This document shows positions 27,670 to 37,700 of a DNA stretch of 64,000 nucleotides, one piece after another. The DNA is from JBBIOI01 sp037443425. Lineage in GTDB: Bacteria; Desulfobacterota; BSN033; UBA1163. The notes below the pieces were generated by a model. The model searched no databases. It had not been told where the DNA came from and worked only from the letters and a program-made list of their open reading frames with translations. Where the stretch lies: contig JBBIOI010000002.1 in NCBI GenBank assembly GCA_037443425.1, forward strand, positions 33,508 to 97,507, read 5' to 3'. How positions within the stretch are numbered: the first letter of the stretch is position 1; each line of letters opens with the position of its first letter. The translations under genes and the position numbers were made by a program.

Positions 27670-28650
27670 TTATAACCATTTTTCCTTTTTATACCATTCA
27701 AAGGTTAATTTTACACCTTCGGGTAATTTGATCTTTGGGTTATAGCCAAGCATTGTTTTTGCTTTCGTAATATCACATAACCAATTTGGTTTGGTAATCT
27801 CATTTAATTTACCTCTATTAAGAATGGGAGGTTTTTTTGAGATTTTAGAATAATATTCTGATATATAAGCAACTCCCCAGAGAAAAGATTTCGGAATGGG
27901 AATCTCCAATGCATTTACACCAATTGCCTCTGAAAAGATATCACCAATCTGTTTTAATTGATAATCTTCACCATCTGAAAGGAAGAATATCTCACCGCTA
28001 TTTAATGGAGATTCAGAAGCAAGAATAATGCCATCTATGATGTCTTGGATATAACAGAGGCTTAAAAGTTGCTTTCCACCCCAAAAAATTGGTTTTATTC
28101 CTTTTGATATGCATTTAAAAAAAGAATATATATCCTTTTCCCTTGGTCCATAAACTGCACAGGGCCTAAGAATAACAACTGGAAGCTCTTTACTTAGGGC
28201 AAGGGCAAATTCTTCTCCCATTCTTTTACTTTTACCATATGGAGAGACGGGTTCACAAGGGTCCTCTTCACACTTTTTTTCTCCATTATTACAGGGGCCA
28301 GAGGCTGCCTGGCTCGAGAGATAGACAAATCTTTTTAGGCCTGGATTATTTTTTATACATGCCATTAGAAGGTTTTTAGTACCAATTGCATTTACTTTAA
28401 AATAAGTCTCTTCATCGATACTCTTTGTAACACCTGCAATATGAAAGACCATATCAACTGACTTTACTGCCTTTGTTAGGGAGGATTCATCAGTACAGTC
28501 ACCATAAGCAATATCTATTGGAAGTCCATCTAACCATCTGAGATTACTCCTTTCCCTAATAAGGCAACGAACCTTGTAGCCCCTTTTTATAAGATTCTCG
28601 ACTAAATGACTTCCAATAAATCCTGTCCCACCTGTTACCAATGCAATCAA
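27670..28650 (-). CDS. NAD(P)-dependent epimerase/dehydratase, candidate ceramide/ketosphinganine reductase
   Basis: Extended SDR enzyme of 326 aa. Rossmann start ALVTGGTGFIGSHLVENL; the catalytic region has YLSSQAASGP and the Y-x3-K of VSPYGKSKRMGEE. Start codon is TTG at 28650 with AAAGGAG 6 nt upstream. It is the first gene of an operon with the Spt-like enzyme (15 bp gap) and the GNAT protein. CerR of the Caulobacter ceramide pathway belongs to this family and sits beside spt, so reduction of a 3-keto sphingoid intermediate is the likely role; sugar epimerase is the alternative. Confidence 0.7.
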   Translation of the reverse strand: MIALVTGGTGFIGSHLVENLIKRGYKVRCLIRERSNLRWLDGLPIDIAYGDCTDESSLTKAVKSVDMVFHIAGVTKSIDEETYFKVNAIGTKNLLMACIKNNPGLKRFVYLSSQAASGPCNNGEKKCEEDPCEPVSPYGKSKRMGEEFALALSKELPVVILRPCAVYGPREKDIYSFFKCISKGIKPIFWGGKQLLSLCYIQDIIDGIILASESPLNSGEIFFLSDGEDYQLKQIGDIFSEAIGVNALEIPIPKSFLWGVAYISEYYSKISKKPPILNRGKLNEITKPNWLCDITKAKTMLGYNPKIKLPEGVKLTFEWYKKEKWL

Positions 28651-28676
28651 GCAAAACTCCTTTGTCAGAAATTAAA

Positions 28677-28704
28677 ATTTTATATCTTTTTATTAAATTG
28701 TCAA
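28677..28704 (-). promoter_or_regulatory. Promoter of the epimerase-Spt-GNAT operon
   Basis: On the minus strand TTGACA (28704-28699), a 16-nt spacer and TAAAAT (28682-28677) lie in the 74-bp gap between the NlpC/P60 gene and the epimerase gene. It gives the putative ceramide operon its own start, separate from the upstream peptidase gene. Confidence 0.5.
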
Positions 28705-28724
28705 TGCAATCTCGATTTCAATTT

Positions 28725-30101
28725 TTATATTTCTCCAATTAATCTTATATCAGTTATTCTATGAAGAAGAGAACCGTCTGGACCAGATCCTCCAAGACTA
28801 AGATCTGTTATTGCGACTTTACCAATCTTGTAAATAAATGTAGAACCTGATTTATCCGTTCTCTGTACCCCCCAAATGCTGTGAATAACATAATATTTCT
28901 CATTATCTTTTCCGAGGTATAACATTATATGGCCAGGAAGCCTTAGAATAGTTGCAAGCGGTGGAGCACTCTCAAGAATCATCCTCTTTTTCTCTATATC
29001 ATCTTTGTCAAATTCGCTAATAGGCTTTCCAACCTGGGCTTGAAATCTTGAGTTTCGTGGCATTATGATTCCAAAACTTGAAAATACATCCATAATAAAC
29101 CTTGAACAATCTATTCCTCCACCTTTATCACCCCAGCTATATTTTTTGTTCAGTAATTTAAATGCCTGAAAAGCAATATTCTCTTGGGTGTAAGGCAGAA
29201 ACCCTTGATGCACATTTTTATTTGCAATAACATAAGCCTTTTTAAAGCCAAGGCCTCCATCGGGTTTATTAAATGGTATCTTGATAATATATTTACTATC
29301 AGATCCTTCAGGGGCCTTAATGATTGGGAAAAGGCAACCCATATTTGCCTCAAAGGCCTTTCTTTTAAAAGATGGATCTTCAAAGACCTCAATATTATCT
29401 CCGGTTATGAGTAATCGATTTTTTTCTTCAACATAATTCTTTACATAATCTTTACTTTTTGCAATTGCTATATCTTTCCTTCTTACCCAGCCACGGATAA
29501 AACCAGTCTGGACGTATGCCCATTGATGGTCTCGGCTAAAGTGATATATTGCAATGGGCGAACCCGGAGAAATTGATGAGTGTTGGAATCTATCAAAGTC
29601 ATAGAGGTCTGGATTTGAAACAGAGATTTCATAAGTAGGAAAGACCCTGATATCTGTTCGTGCAGTTATAAATCCAAAAGAGATCTGATTTTTATCCCTG
29701 AGTACATCCCGATTCATATTATTTATTAATTTTTCCCAGAAGAGACCATTTAATATCTTTCCATTTCTTCCATATCTCACTTCTTCTGTTTTTCCAAAAC
29801 CTTTCAAATCCTCCTCGAACAGGCTTAGTATCTCTTCTTTAGTCCATTCATCCTTGAGTGATAACACATCACAAAGATAAAGATCTTGTCTTTTTAAATT
29901 CTCTTGATTCATTTTTTGTATCTGGTTTTCAGTTAATAAAATACGGTCAGGGCTTTTTAATTTTTTAATCCAAAAAAGAGGGTCTTCCATTTCTTTTGAG
30001 ACGTTGGGGATTAAATTTGAAGCAAATAGATTTAAGTTAAATAGATTCGTATAGAGAAAAAGGATAGAAAAAATAGAGATGATTAACTTTTTTGATCTCA
30101 T
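28725..30101 (-). CDS. Exported SH3b-NlpC/P60 (C40) cell-wall peptidase
   Basis: Secreted protein of 458 aa with a signal peptide (residues about 1-27). Two bacterial SH3-like segments in the middle (TDIRVFPTYEI ... WAYVQTGFIRGWVRRKDIA; then NRLLITGDNIEVFEDP) precede the catalytic NlpC/P60 domain with the nucleophile in GGGIDCSRFIMDV (about C333) and the histidine in LPGHIMLYLG. Such enzymes cleave peptidoglycan stem peptides, usually D-Glu to diamino acid. Same direction as the ceramide operon, separated by 74 bp carrying a promoter. Confidence 0.9.
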   Translation of the reverse strand: MRSKKLIISIFSILFLYTNLFNLNLFASNLIPNVSKEMEDPLFWIKKLKSPDRILLTENQIQKMNQENLKRQDLYLCDVLSLKDEWTKEEILSLFEEDLKGFGKTEEVRYGRNGKILNGLFWEKLINNMNRDVLRDKNQISFGFITARTDIRVFPTYEISVSNPDLYDFDRFQHSSISPGSPIAIYHFSRDHQWAYVQTGFIRGWVRRKDIAIAKSKDYVKNYVEEKNRLLITGDNIEVFEDPSFKRKAFEANMGCLFPIIKAPEGSDSKYIIKIPFNKPDGGLGFKKAYVIANKNVHQGFLPYTQENIAFQAFKLLNKKYSWGDKGGGIDCSRFIMDVFSSFGIIMPRNSRFQAQVGKPISEFDKDDIEKKRMILESAPPLATILRLPGHIMLYLGKDNEKYYVIHSIWGVQRTDKSGSTFIYKIGKVAITDLSLGGSGPDGSLLHRITDIRLIGEI

Positions 30102-30102
30102 A

Positions 30103-30131
30103 TTGACAAAAAAAAATTAATATGTTAACTT
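30103..30131 (+). promoter_or_regulatory. Promoter of the PxxKW gene, overlapping a palindrome
   Basis: TTGACA (30103-30108), 17-nt spacer, TAACTT (30126-30131). The -10 lies inside a palindrome TAACTTAA-A-TTAAGTTA (30126-30142), suggesting an operator or a supercoil-sensitive site. Confidence 0.45.
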
Positions 30132-30136
30132 AAATT

Positions 30137-30164
30137 AAGTTACCAATTCGGTAACTTTTTTTTT
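30137..30164 (+). promoter_or_regulatory. Terminator-like hairpin at the 5' end of the PxxKW transcript
   Basis: AAGTTACC, loop AATTC, GGTAACTT (30137-30157), followed by a run of T ending at 30164. The stem is perfect. Its left arm is shared with the palindrome over the -10 box, so the two structures exclude each other. It may act as an attenuator or stabilising 5' hairpin; as a plain terminator it would have no upstream plus-strand gene to serve. Confidence 0.4.
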
Positions 30165-30238
30165 ATCTTTAATTTAAAAATAAAATGCTATTATTTTCAA
30201 TAGAATAAAAAACTTAAAAGGAAAGGGGGTTGATTGCC

Positions 30239-30526
30239 ATGGTTTGTCAAACTATCAAGCCAGGAACAGAATGCATCTTTATGAAGAAGAACGGCTGTTC
30301 CTACAACGGTGGGAGATGTTATCCCATCGTGGAGTCTTGCAAGGGGTGCGATAGGGTTGTTGAGTACCCAACAGGGCTTTATTGCAAGACCTATTGTGAG
30401 CCTGCTTTGAAATGGGCTAAGGGGCCTTGCAATTTTGCCAGCCATATTAAAAGAGAGGTCAAAGAAGAGCCGATTAAGATAAACCCCTTAAAGGCTTCTA
30501 AGAGAGGCATTAGCCAGAAGATTTAA
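30239..30526 (+). CDS. PxxKW family cysteine-rich protein
   Basis: A 95-aa cysteine-rich protein (11 Cys) typical of Desulfobacterota: MVCQTIKPGTECIFMKKNGC, then CYPIVESCKGCDRVVEYPTGLYCKTYCEPALKWAKGPCN. The family name refers to the Pro-x-x-Lys-Trp motif; here it reads PALKW. The ATG at 30239 is chosen because the ribosome binding site AGGAAAGGGGG ends about 10 nt before it, whereas the TTG three codons earlier abuts it. Probably binds metal or a cluster; the function is unknown. Stands alone between divergent and convergent genes. Confidence 0.9.
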   Translation: MVCQTIKPGTECIFMKKNGCSYNGGRCYPIVESCKGCDRVVEYPTGLYCKTYCEPALKWAKGPCNFASHIKREVKEEPIKINPLKASKRGISQKI

Positions 30527-30543
30527 AGGGTTTTTCTTTTTTT

Positions 30544-30584
30544 GCCCTTCTTTTCCTTATATCTGAATTAGAGGAGAGAAGGGC
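30544..30584. terminator. Hairpin between convergent genes
   Basis: GCCCTTCTTTTCC and GGAGAGAAGGGC pair across a 16-nt loop in the 59-bp gap between the PxxKW gene and the convergent flippase-like gene. There is no good T run on either side, so its strength as a terminator is uncertain. Confidence 0.35.
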
Positions 30585-30585
30585 A

Positions 30586-31539
30586 TTATCGTTTTAAAAT
30601 AAACCAGAATATAATTGCCATAATAAGGCAAATGATAAATATCAGTGTATGAACTGCAAAACCTGATGCTATTGCGTCTTGCCTGGATAATCCAGCTATC
30701 AAAAATCCAGCTGCCCATCCAAGTTCTAACATCCCCCAATTACCGATAGCCCCCAGGGGAATGGCACTTGTAATTATAGCAAGTGATGAAGAAAAGATAA
30801 CATTTAGGAGAGGGAGTTTAATCTCTAATCCCCTTAAGAATGAGTAAAAAGTCAAAAAGATCATAATCCATGAAATAATACTTGAACTTGAAACCTGTAG
30901 TGTTGTTTTTCTTGCTTTAATGGCATAGAAGTCTTCAGCAAATTGGTTTATCTTTTTCTGAATACATTGCCAGGGGCTCAAATTTCTAAGGGTTCCTTTT
31001 TGAGATAAGATTTTTAAGAGAGTCAAAACTCCCTGAAGAATCTTATCCATGTAGACAAAAAGCATAAGTATTATGAGGATGGAGGTTATTATAAGGACAA
31101 GGTTATAAAAAGATGATGTTTGAAGATGGGCTTGGAGATAAGTCGAGGTAATGAGTAAGATTACAAGGAGGATAAAGAAGTCATATATTCTTGAGGCAAT
31201 CAAAGAGGCCAGGCCTTCTGTAATGCTTCTTCCGCTAATCTTATTTAAAAGGTATGGAAAAGAGAGTTCCCCGAGTTTTGAAGGGAGAATCATAATTGAG
31301 AGATTGTAAAGCACCGAAATCTTAAAAAGCTCGCTGATTGGAATTTCTCTTGTGTAGATAAGCCATTTAAACCTTAGTGCCCTGAAAAAAGTAGAAATGA
31401 TATAAAACCCAGATCCTAAGACCGCCCATAAAGGGTCTATCCTTTTTAGCAGAATGTATATATCTTTTAAAGAGATCTGTGTAAAAAATAATATAATGAT
31501 TATTAAAGTTATAAAGACTGATATAATTAAGCGCTTCAA
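30586..31539 (-). CDS. UPF0104/lysylphosphatidylglycerol-synthase-TM family flippase-like membrane protein
   Basis: A 317-aa polytopic membrane protein with about eight helices. The family block RALRFKWLIYTREIPISELFKISVLYNLSIMILPSKLGELSFPYLL (arginine after helix 2, then the G-E pair) is typical of the YbhN/AglD/MprF N-terminal flippase-like fold. Members move or anchor lipids; the substrate here is unknown. Its start overlaps the stop of the MFS gene by 4 bp, so both are co-translated. Proximity to a putative sphingolipid cluster is suggestive only. Confidence 0.85.
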   Translation of the reverse strand: MKRLIISVFITLIIIILFFTQISLKDIYILLKRIDPLWAVLGSGFYIISTFFRALRFKWLIYTREIPISELFKISVLYNLSIMILPSKLGELSFPYLLNKISGRSITEGLASLIASRIYDFFILLVILLITSTYLQAHLQTSSFYNLVLIITSILIILMLFVYMDKILQGVLTLLKILSQKGTLRNLSPWQCIQKKINQFAEDFYAIKARKTTLQVSSSSIISWIMIFLTFYSFLRGLEIKLPLLNVIFSSSLAIITSAIPLGAIGNWGMLELGWAAGFLIAGLSRQDAIASGFAVHTLIFIICLIMAIIFWFILKR

Positions 31540-32747
31540 TTACTAATCCCTTTTTTTATCGGAAAAAGTAGTAAAAATGAAGCTAAAGAGCATAACATAG
31601 CCAAGATAAAGGCCCAGAAATAGGTTTTAGTCACATCTATAATCAAACCGCTAAGAGAAGGGGAGATTATTGAACCAAGACCATGATACAGTGTCCAGAG
31701 CCCTATAACAGTTCCAGAATAATCCTTGTGGAAAAGATCCCTTGCAGAGGCAGCGTAAACAGGCCAAATTGTCCCATAGCCCACACCAAATAAGATTGAA
31801 AAAATAAAAAGCATGGATAATTTTCCACTAAATGCCATACCCACAGTTCCAGAAGCTACAAGCAGCCCGCAAAGCATCATGATTTTTATTCTTCCAGCTT
31901 TATCTGAGACATATCCTAAAACTAATTTACCTATTGCACCACTTATAGCAATCACCACCAGCAAACTGGCTGAGTTGGCATAGGGTATCATCAATTCCTG
32001 TGTTGCATATGTCGCTAAAAATGTAAAAGGAATAAGTATTGAGAAGCTGATTAGTAGATAAGAAAGACCAATTAAATAAAATTTTGAATCACGAAATATA
32101 TTTTTATATGCTTCTTTGATGGGAATCTTTATGTTTTGCCCATTTTTAAATTCTTTTATATCGGGCTGACTTGGGGGATGGCTTCTTACAAAAAAGAAAT
32201 TCATTGCCGAAACAGCAAATGCTGTTAGACCAAGATTAATCCATACAGTTCTCCAGTTGAAACTTTGTATTATTATTGGTATTATGATGCTCCAGACTGC
32301 TATCCCTGCAGTGCTTCCAAGATCGACAATCGAGATAATCATTCCCCTCCTTCTTTGACTAACCCATCGCATGACTACTGTTACAACAGGGGCCCAGCAA
32401 GCAGAGTGTCCTACCCCTACAAGTGCAAAGAAGATGCATGCCTGAATTACTGAAGAAGAGAATGACATAAGATAGGAGCCAAGGCCCAAAATAGCTACAA
32501 ATATTGTGAGGATCAATCTTGTGTCAAATCTGTCTCCAAGCATTCCAAAAACTGGCGCAAGGAGTGTTGCTGTAATGAAATAAGAAGAAAAAATGACACC
32601 AGCTTCAGTTTTGGAGATTGCCAGCGAAGAAAGCATATATGGTAATATTAACCCATAAGAGTATCTTATGGAAAAAGCAATGAAAAGTGTAAAAAAGCCT
32701 GAAACAATAACACCTACTTTGCGTTTTGTCATATCCTTAACCCTCAA
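31536..32747 (-). CDS. Major facilitator superfamily transporter
   Basis: A 403-aa, 12-helix MFS permease. The loop 2-3 signature appears as GMLGDRFDTRLIL and its second-half copy as GYVSDKAGRIKIMM. The first half contains GVGHSACWAPVVTVVMRWV, typical of the OFA/monocarboxylate group that includes oxalate:formate antiporters. A small organic anion is a reasonable guess, not more. Forms a two-gene operon with the flippase-like protein downstream. The 168 bp upstream of its start hold no gene. Confidence 0.85.
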   Translation of the reverse strand: MRVKDMTKRKVGVIVSGFFTLFIAFSIRYSYGLILPYMLSSLAISKTEAGVIFSSYFITATLLAPVFGMLGDRFDTRLILTIFVAILGLGSYLMSFSSSVIQACIFFALVGVGHSACWAPVVTVVMRWVSQRRRGMIISIVDLGSTAGIAVWSIIIPIIIQSFNWRTVWINLGLTAFAVSAMNFFFVRSHPPSQPDIKEFKNGQNIKIPIKEAYKNIFRDSKFYLIGLSYLLISFSILIPFTFLATYATQELMIPYANSASLLVVIAISGAIGKLVLGYVSDKAGRIKIMMLCGLLVASGTVGMAFSGKLSMLFIFSILFGVGYGTIWPVYAASARDLFHKDYSGTVIGLWTLYHGLGSIISPSLSGLIIDVTKTYFWAFILAMLCSLASFLLLFPIKKGISN

Positions 32748-32915
32748 AAAGAATTATTTACCGATTAAAAAACACTTCAACAGAAGGTTACCTCTATCCT
32801 TAGCTTGTTTGTGGATAGTAATATACACTTTTTTCAAAAATAAGGAAAGCCCATTCATTAATATGAAGATTTATGCCAGGGCAAGGAATTTTGAGGTAAG
32901 CAAAATAAATCCCTC

Positions 32916-34244
32916 TTATATATCTTTTAACTTAATATTATTCGAGTGTTTCTCAATTGTTTCAGAGATATCATTTAGAAGCATAGAAATCTTATCTGTC
33001 TCTTCGTTTTGATAAGGAGGGACCTTTGAGATTCCATACTTTTCATATTCATCGATTAAAGACTTTATAGTAATGTTTTCGATTGTTTTACCTGGTTGAA
33101 ATGCTGGTTCACTCTTTGATCCCCTTGTAGTTTCTGCAACCAGTCCTATATCTATCAATTCATAAAGAATATTCTTTACAAGACGAACTGGGATTTCCAA
33201 TGTATTGGCAATCTGATGGACATTTAATGGCATCTCTCCCTGAGAGAATCTTTTTGTGAGAAGATGAAATATTCTGAGCATAAGAAGTTTTTTTGAATAT
33301 ATACTGAGGCGAGAATAGTCTGGATGAAATCCAAATGTTTCATAATGTTCATGTGCATGTGCAACCTCTGCTCCAAAAAGGATAATCATCCAGCTAATCT
33401 GTAGCCATACTAAAAGAAGTGGCAATGCAGCAAAACTACCATAGATTGCACCATATTTTGCCACACCTATCTGAAACTTAAAATATAACCACTGAACAAT
33501 CTGAGCAATTGTACCAGCTACAATACCCCCAAAGATTGCTGAACGAATTGGGATTTTAGTATTAGGTAAAATGATATAAAACATTATCAAAAGAATCCAA
33601 ATGGATATATATGGTAGTATGTTTAAAAGAAATATTATCAGGGAGCTGAAAACTCCCAATAAAGCAATTTTCTGCATTATTATTTTTAACTGGCCAGTTA
33701 TTAAAATGGTGGCACTGCTTGAAATTACAATAAGAATTGGAGCAAAGACAATCAAAGAAATATAGTCACTAAATTTTCTTACAAATGTCCTTGCCTTTCT
33801 TACCTCCCAGATATCATTAAAAGCAGTCTCTATCTTGCCCAAGATGGAAATGACTGTCCAAAAGAGTATTACAACACCTATACCAGCAATTACTCCACCC
33901 TTAGTACTATCAAGTACTCGATGAGCAAAAGAAATAATATGATTTGTCATATCGGCCTGCCAGTTAGCTCTTTCTGCAATTTGAGTAATCTGCTTTAAAA
34001 TAACCTTTTCAAGACCAAAACCTTTAGCTACACCAAAGGCAACTGCAACAATTGGTACAATATTGAGAAGCGAATAATAAGTCAAAGTAGAAGCAACCCT
34101 TTGAGAGTGATTTTTCAGAAATCCATTTGATGCTAATAGGAAAATTCTTAAATATTTAATAAAAAAATATTCTAACGAAGAGAGTTCTTTTAATCGAATC
34201 TCCCAGATTCCAGTGTTGATAAAATGGATTAGTTTCGGGATCAT
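32916..34244 (-). CDS. YihY/BrkB family inner membrane protein with C-terminal winged helix
   Basis: A 442-aa protein. Residues about 35-300 form the six-helix YihY/Rbn (BrkB) domain: RVASTLTYYSLLNIVPIVAVA, AFNDIWEVRKARTFVRKF, and GAIYGSFAALPLLLVWLQISWMIILFGAEVAHA. The C-terminal part (FHLLTKRFSQGEMPLNVHQIANTLEIPVRL...) reads as a winged-helix fold of the type that occurs in some YihY proteins. The molecular role is unsettled; the old RNase BN assignment for the E. coli homologue was withdrawn. Ends with a low-complexity tail to residue 442. Confidence 0.88.
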   Translation of the reverse strand: MIPKLIHFINTGIWEIRLKELSSLEYFFIKYLRIFLLASNGFLKNHSQRVASTLTYYSLLNIVPIVAVAFGVAKGFGLEKVILKQITQIAERANWQADMTNHIISFAHRVLDSTKGGVIAGIGVVILFWTVISILGKIETAFNDIWEVRKARTFVRKFSDYISLIVFAPILIVISSSATILITGQLKIIMQKIALLGVFSSLIIFLLNILPYISIWILLIMFYIILPNTKIPIRSAIFGGIVAGTIAQIVQWLYFKFQIGVAKYGAIYGSFAALPLLLVWLQISWMIILFGAEVAHAHEHYETFGFHPDYSRLSIYSKKLLMLRIFHLLTKRFSQGEMPLNVHQIANTLEIPVRLVKNILYELIDIGLVAETTRGSKSEPAFQPGKTIENITIKSLIDEYEKYGISKVPPYQNEETDKISMLLNDISETIEKHSNNIKLKDI

Positions 34245-34272
34245 GGTGGTTATCTTTTAAAAAAAGATTTCT

Positions 34273-34728
34273 CTAACTTGTTTTGAGTTCCGAAGTACAA
34301 TATGGGCATCTAATTGCCTTAATTGGAATTGTAGAATAGCAGTAATTGCACTCCTTAGTTTTTGCTTCGGCAGGTTTTGCCTCTGCTTGGCGTTTCAATT
34401 TATTAACTCCCCTGACAAGAAGAAATACTGAAAAGGCAATAATGACAAAGCTTACGATTGTATTTATGAACAACCCATAATTGATTGTAACAGCACCTGC
34501 TGCCTTTGCAGCTGCAACTGATGCATATGGTCCAGCAACTTTACCTTCTTTAAGGACAAGAAAGAAATTTGAGAAATCAATATTCCCTAAGAGGAGACCA
34601 ATGGGGGGCATTATCATATCTGAAACTAATGAATTTACAATACCACCAAATGAAGCACCAATTATTATACCAACAGCCATATCAATCACATTTCCTCTAA
34701 TTGCAAATTCCTTAAAATCCTTCAACAT
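34273..34728 (-). CDS. mscL: Large-conductance mechanosensitive channel MscL with C-terminal zinc ribbon
   Basis: Homopentameric emergency release channel. Begins [34 protein letters not shown], the normal N-terminal amphipathic helix plus TM1, and TM2 at about residues 82-105. Usual MscL has about 130-140 aa; here the C-terminal helix is followed by [18 protein letters not shown] (C-x2-C-x11-C-x2-C), a small zinc ribbon, giving 151 aa. This ribbon is seen in some bacterial MscL proteins, where its role is not known. Confidence 0.94.
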   Translation of the reverse strand: MLKDFKEFAIRGNVIDMAVGIIIGASFGGIVNSLVSDMIMPPIGLLLGNIDFSNFFLVLKEGKVAGPYASVAAAKAAGAVTINYGLFINTIVSFVIIAFSVFLLVRGVNKLKRQAEAKPAEAKTKECNYCYSTIPIKAIRCPYCTSELKTS

Positions 34729-34751
34729 ATCTGTACTCCTTTCTTAAACTT

Positions 34752-37700
34752 TTATTTGATTTTAAGTTCTACTCGACTATTTTTTAGATTTTCCTTCTTT
34801 TCTGGTTCAAGCGACCTTGACTCAATAATAAATATCCTTTCTGGCTCTATCTTTCCCGATTTCAATATGGCATCCTTTACTTTAGTTGCCCTTTGTATAG
34901 CAAGATTCCTGAGATCGCTTTCCTTTATTTCGATATGGGTAAGAATCAGTTTTTCCATTTCTGGGGCGGGAAGTTTTTTAGGGATACCCAAAATGTTTCT
35001 CGGTTTTGGAAACTTTTCCTCCTTATAAGCCATTGTTAAGTATTTTTCATATTCCGTTGGTTCAATCTTAACATCATCCACTGCGATAGCAGGCTGCCCT
35101 TTCTTAATCATCTCTTTCAGTTTTTGGAATTTTAATTTCCTTTGAAAAAAGTACTGTTTCAATCCATCCCTATCCCTTTCCAAATCAACATATCCTGCTA
35201 TATCTATCTTGAGTGAAGGTCTCTCATAAAGAACTTTGGTTAATGTTTCAATCTTTTTCGAGTTATTCTCCGTAAGTAAATTACTTCCGTAATCAAACTC
35301 CAGATAGCTTAACTCCTCTCCACCTCCAAATATAGCACCGATAAGGGCAAAAGGTGAAGTTACGGCCTTTGTAATCAGATTAATAATAATCTGTAGAATA
35401 ATCCTTCCTATGCTGAACTTAGGGTCATCAAGACTCCCTCTCACAGGGATATCAAGTTTTATCTCTCCATTTCTATCCTTGAGGAGAGCTATTGCAAGTT
35501 TAACAGGTAATTTTGTTGCATGTGGGCTCTCCACCTTTTCTCCAAAATTAAATTGGTCTAAGAAGATATAATTTTTTGCATTAAGCCTTCTTTTATCTAT
35601 TTGATATTCTAAATCAAAAGAAAGTTTTCCCTTCTCAATAGTATATCCAACATATTTCCCTGAGTATGGGGTCATTGGACTTAGATCCATATCTTTGAAC
35701 CTTACCTTAAGGTCCACATAAAGGTCTTCTCTTAAGAGATTTAGCTTGCCCGTAATCTCAAGAGGTGCATAATTATCCAGTTTTGCACGCAAATCCAAAT
35801 CTCCAAATACAGTCTCTTCAGAGGATAATCCTGATACCCTTCCCAATATCTCAACCAATTTTGATGAATATTCTGGCTTAATAGAGCGGTCAGTAAATTC
35901 TATCGTTCCGCCTTGAAGTGTAATTGTATCTATTTTAATATTTCTTTCTATTTTTTTATCTTTTGAAGATGCTACACCCTCTTCCTTCTGCTTTTTGTCC
36001 TCTTTTGGGACTTCCTTTTTTAAGATATCTTGAATATTTAGTTTACCATCAGGGTTTATTATTATACGGGCATAGAAATCGGTCAATGAGATACCTTTTA
36101 TATCAACCAAAATTGGACTATACCCTATATTTAAATCATTGAATGATAGAGAACTCCATTTTAAAAAATCATCCCCATTAATTTTATCAATTGAAGCAAA
36201 TCTCGATAAAGTAGCTTCTCCTTTATAATTAAATTTGATATCCCTTTCCTCAGAAATTTTTATAGAAAGATTACCAGCTGTTGAGATTGAACCTTCTGTT
36301 ACCGTAATCTTTACCTTATCTGTGAAGTATGCCTGAAATGGCCGTATTTCTAAATCCTTTATCTCCATATTTAAATTGGCATCAACAGGATTTAGAGCGA
36401 TTGTCCCTGAAGTACTAATCCTTCCTTTATTATTTAAAAGGAGAGACAAAGAAAGTTTCCCTTTACTATTTTCTTTATTTGAAACGTTTTCGGCTATTAA
36501 ATTTATATCCTCTGCTGTGACGTCAACAGGTTCTGAAGTCATTTCATCCACAAATTTAACTTTGTATCTTTCAAGGACAATCTTTCCGACATTGACTAAC
36601 CATTTTTTATCAGGTCTAACTTCAGAAACTTTTTCAGCCTCCTGATGTGATATTTCTACGGGTTTTTGCGATTCCACAAGTAATGTCTGAAGATTTAATT
36701 TCCCATCTTTATATCGTCTGACAAGGAGGGAGCCCATTTGAGTAGATATTTCTCCAATAGAAAGTTCTTGAGCTGTTAAATTTAGGTTTAAATTATTTAT
36801 TAAAGATATTGGGAGAAATACAAAACTTTTCTCCTCGTACCTTTTTTTCAACATAAGATTTGATAAAGAGATAGACCCCTTTGAAATTTTAAGTTCCTGT
36901 TCTTTGTCTGTTTTCTTGAAGATATAATTCGCTAAAATAACGGCCTCACCTTCTTCAATATCAAAAAGGACTCTTTCATGTATGTAGATCAAATAATTCT
37001 TCAGAGCGATATTTCTTATATCGAGCGACCCTTCTATATTTATAGGATCTATACCTATAGTACCTTTTGTTGAGATATAGCCTTTCTTATCCAGCAATAA
37101 AGAGAGATAAAACCTACCCTTAACATTTTTCATAGTTGTCAGGTTTTCGCCACTAAATCTGATATTTTCTCCAAGAAGTATGTTTGGGACAGGGGTACTA
37201 AAGTCGGTCATTTTTACGTTATATTTATCTAATAAAAATTTCTCAATTGTAATGCTCCAAGATTTTTCTCTACCTTTAATAGAGTGGTTTTTCCCAAATT
37301 CTTTTTTGGCAGGAGAAGGAAAAAGTTTCACTAAATCGAAATCCCCATTTTTAAGGCGATTAAGAATAAGTATTCCTTTCTCAGTAAAAAAACTTCCTAT
37401 CTTGATCTCTTTTTGTGTAAAATCCAATTGAGTATCTTTCAGCGAAATAACGGGGGCTTTAAAAAAATCATTATCTTCGCCTTTTTTTCTTAATCTCAAT
37501 GAACTCAGGGTAGCAGAAATTCCTGAAAGAAGTATTTTCGGTTCATCTTTATCTTTCTCATATTGATAATTAGTTAAAAGGTCAAGCTTCCCGTCATCTA
37601 TATCAAAGAGGATATTCTCCATATAGTAAGGTGAATATTTTTTTATGTATAACGATTTTGCTTCTAATAGCCCCTTAACCCAAATTGGATTTATAGAAAA

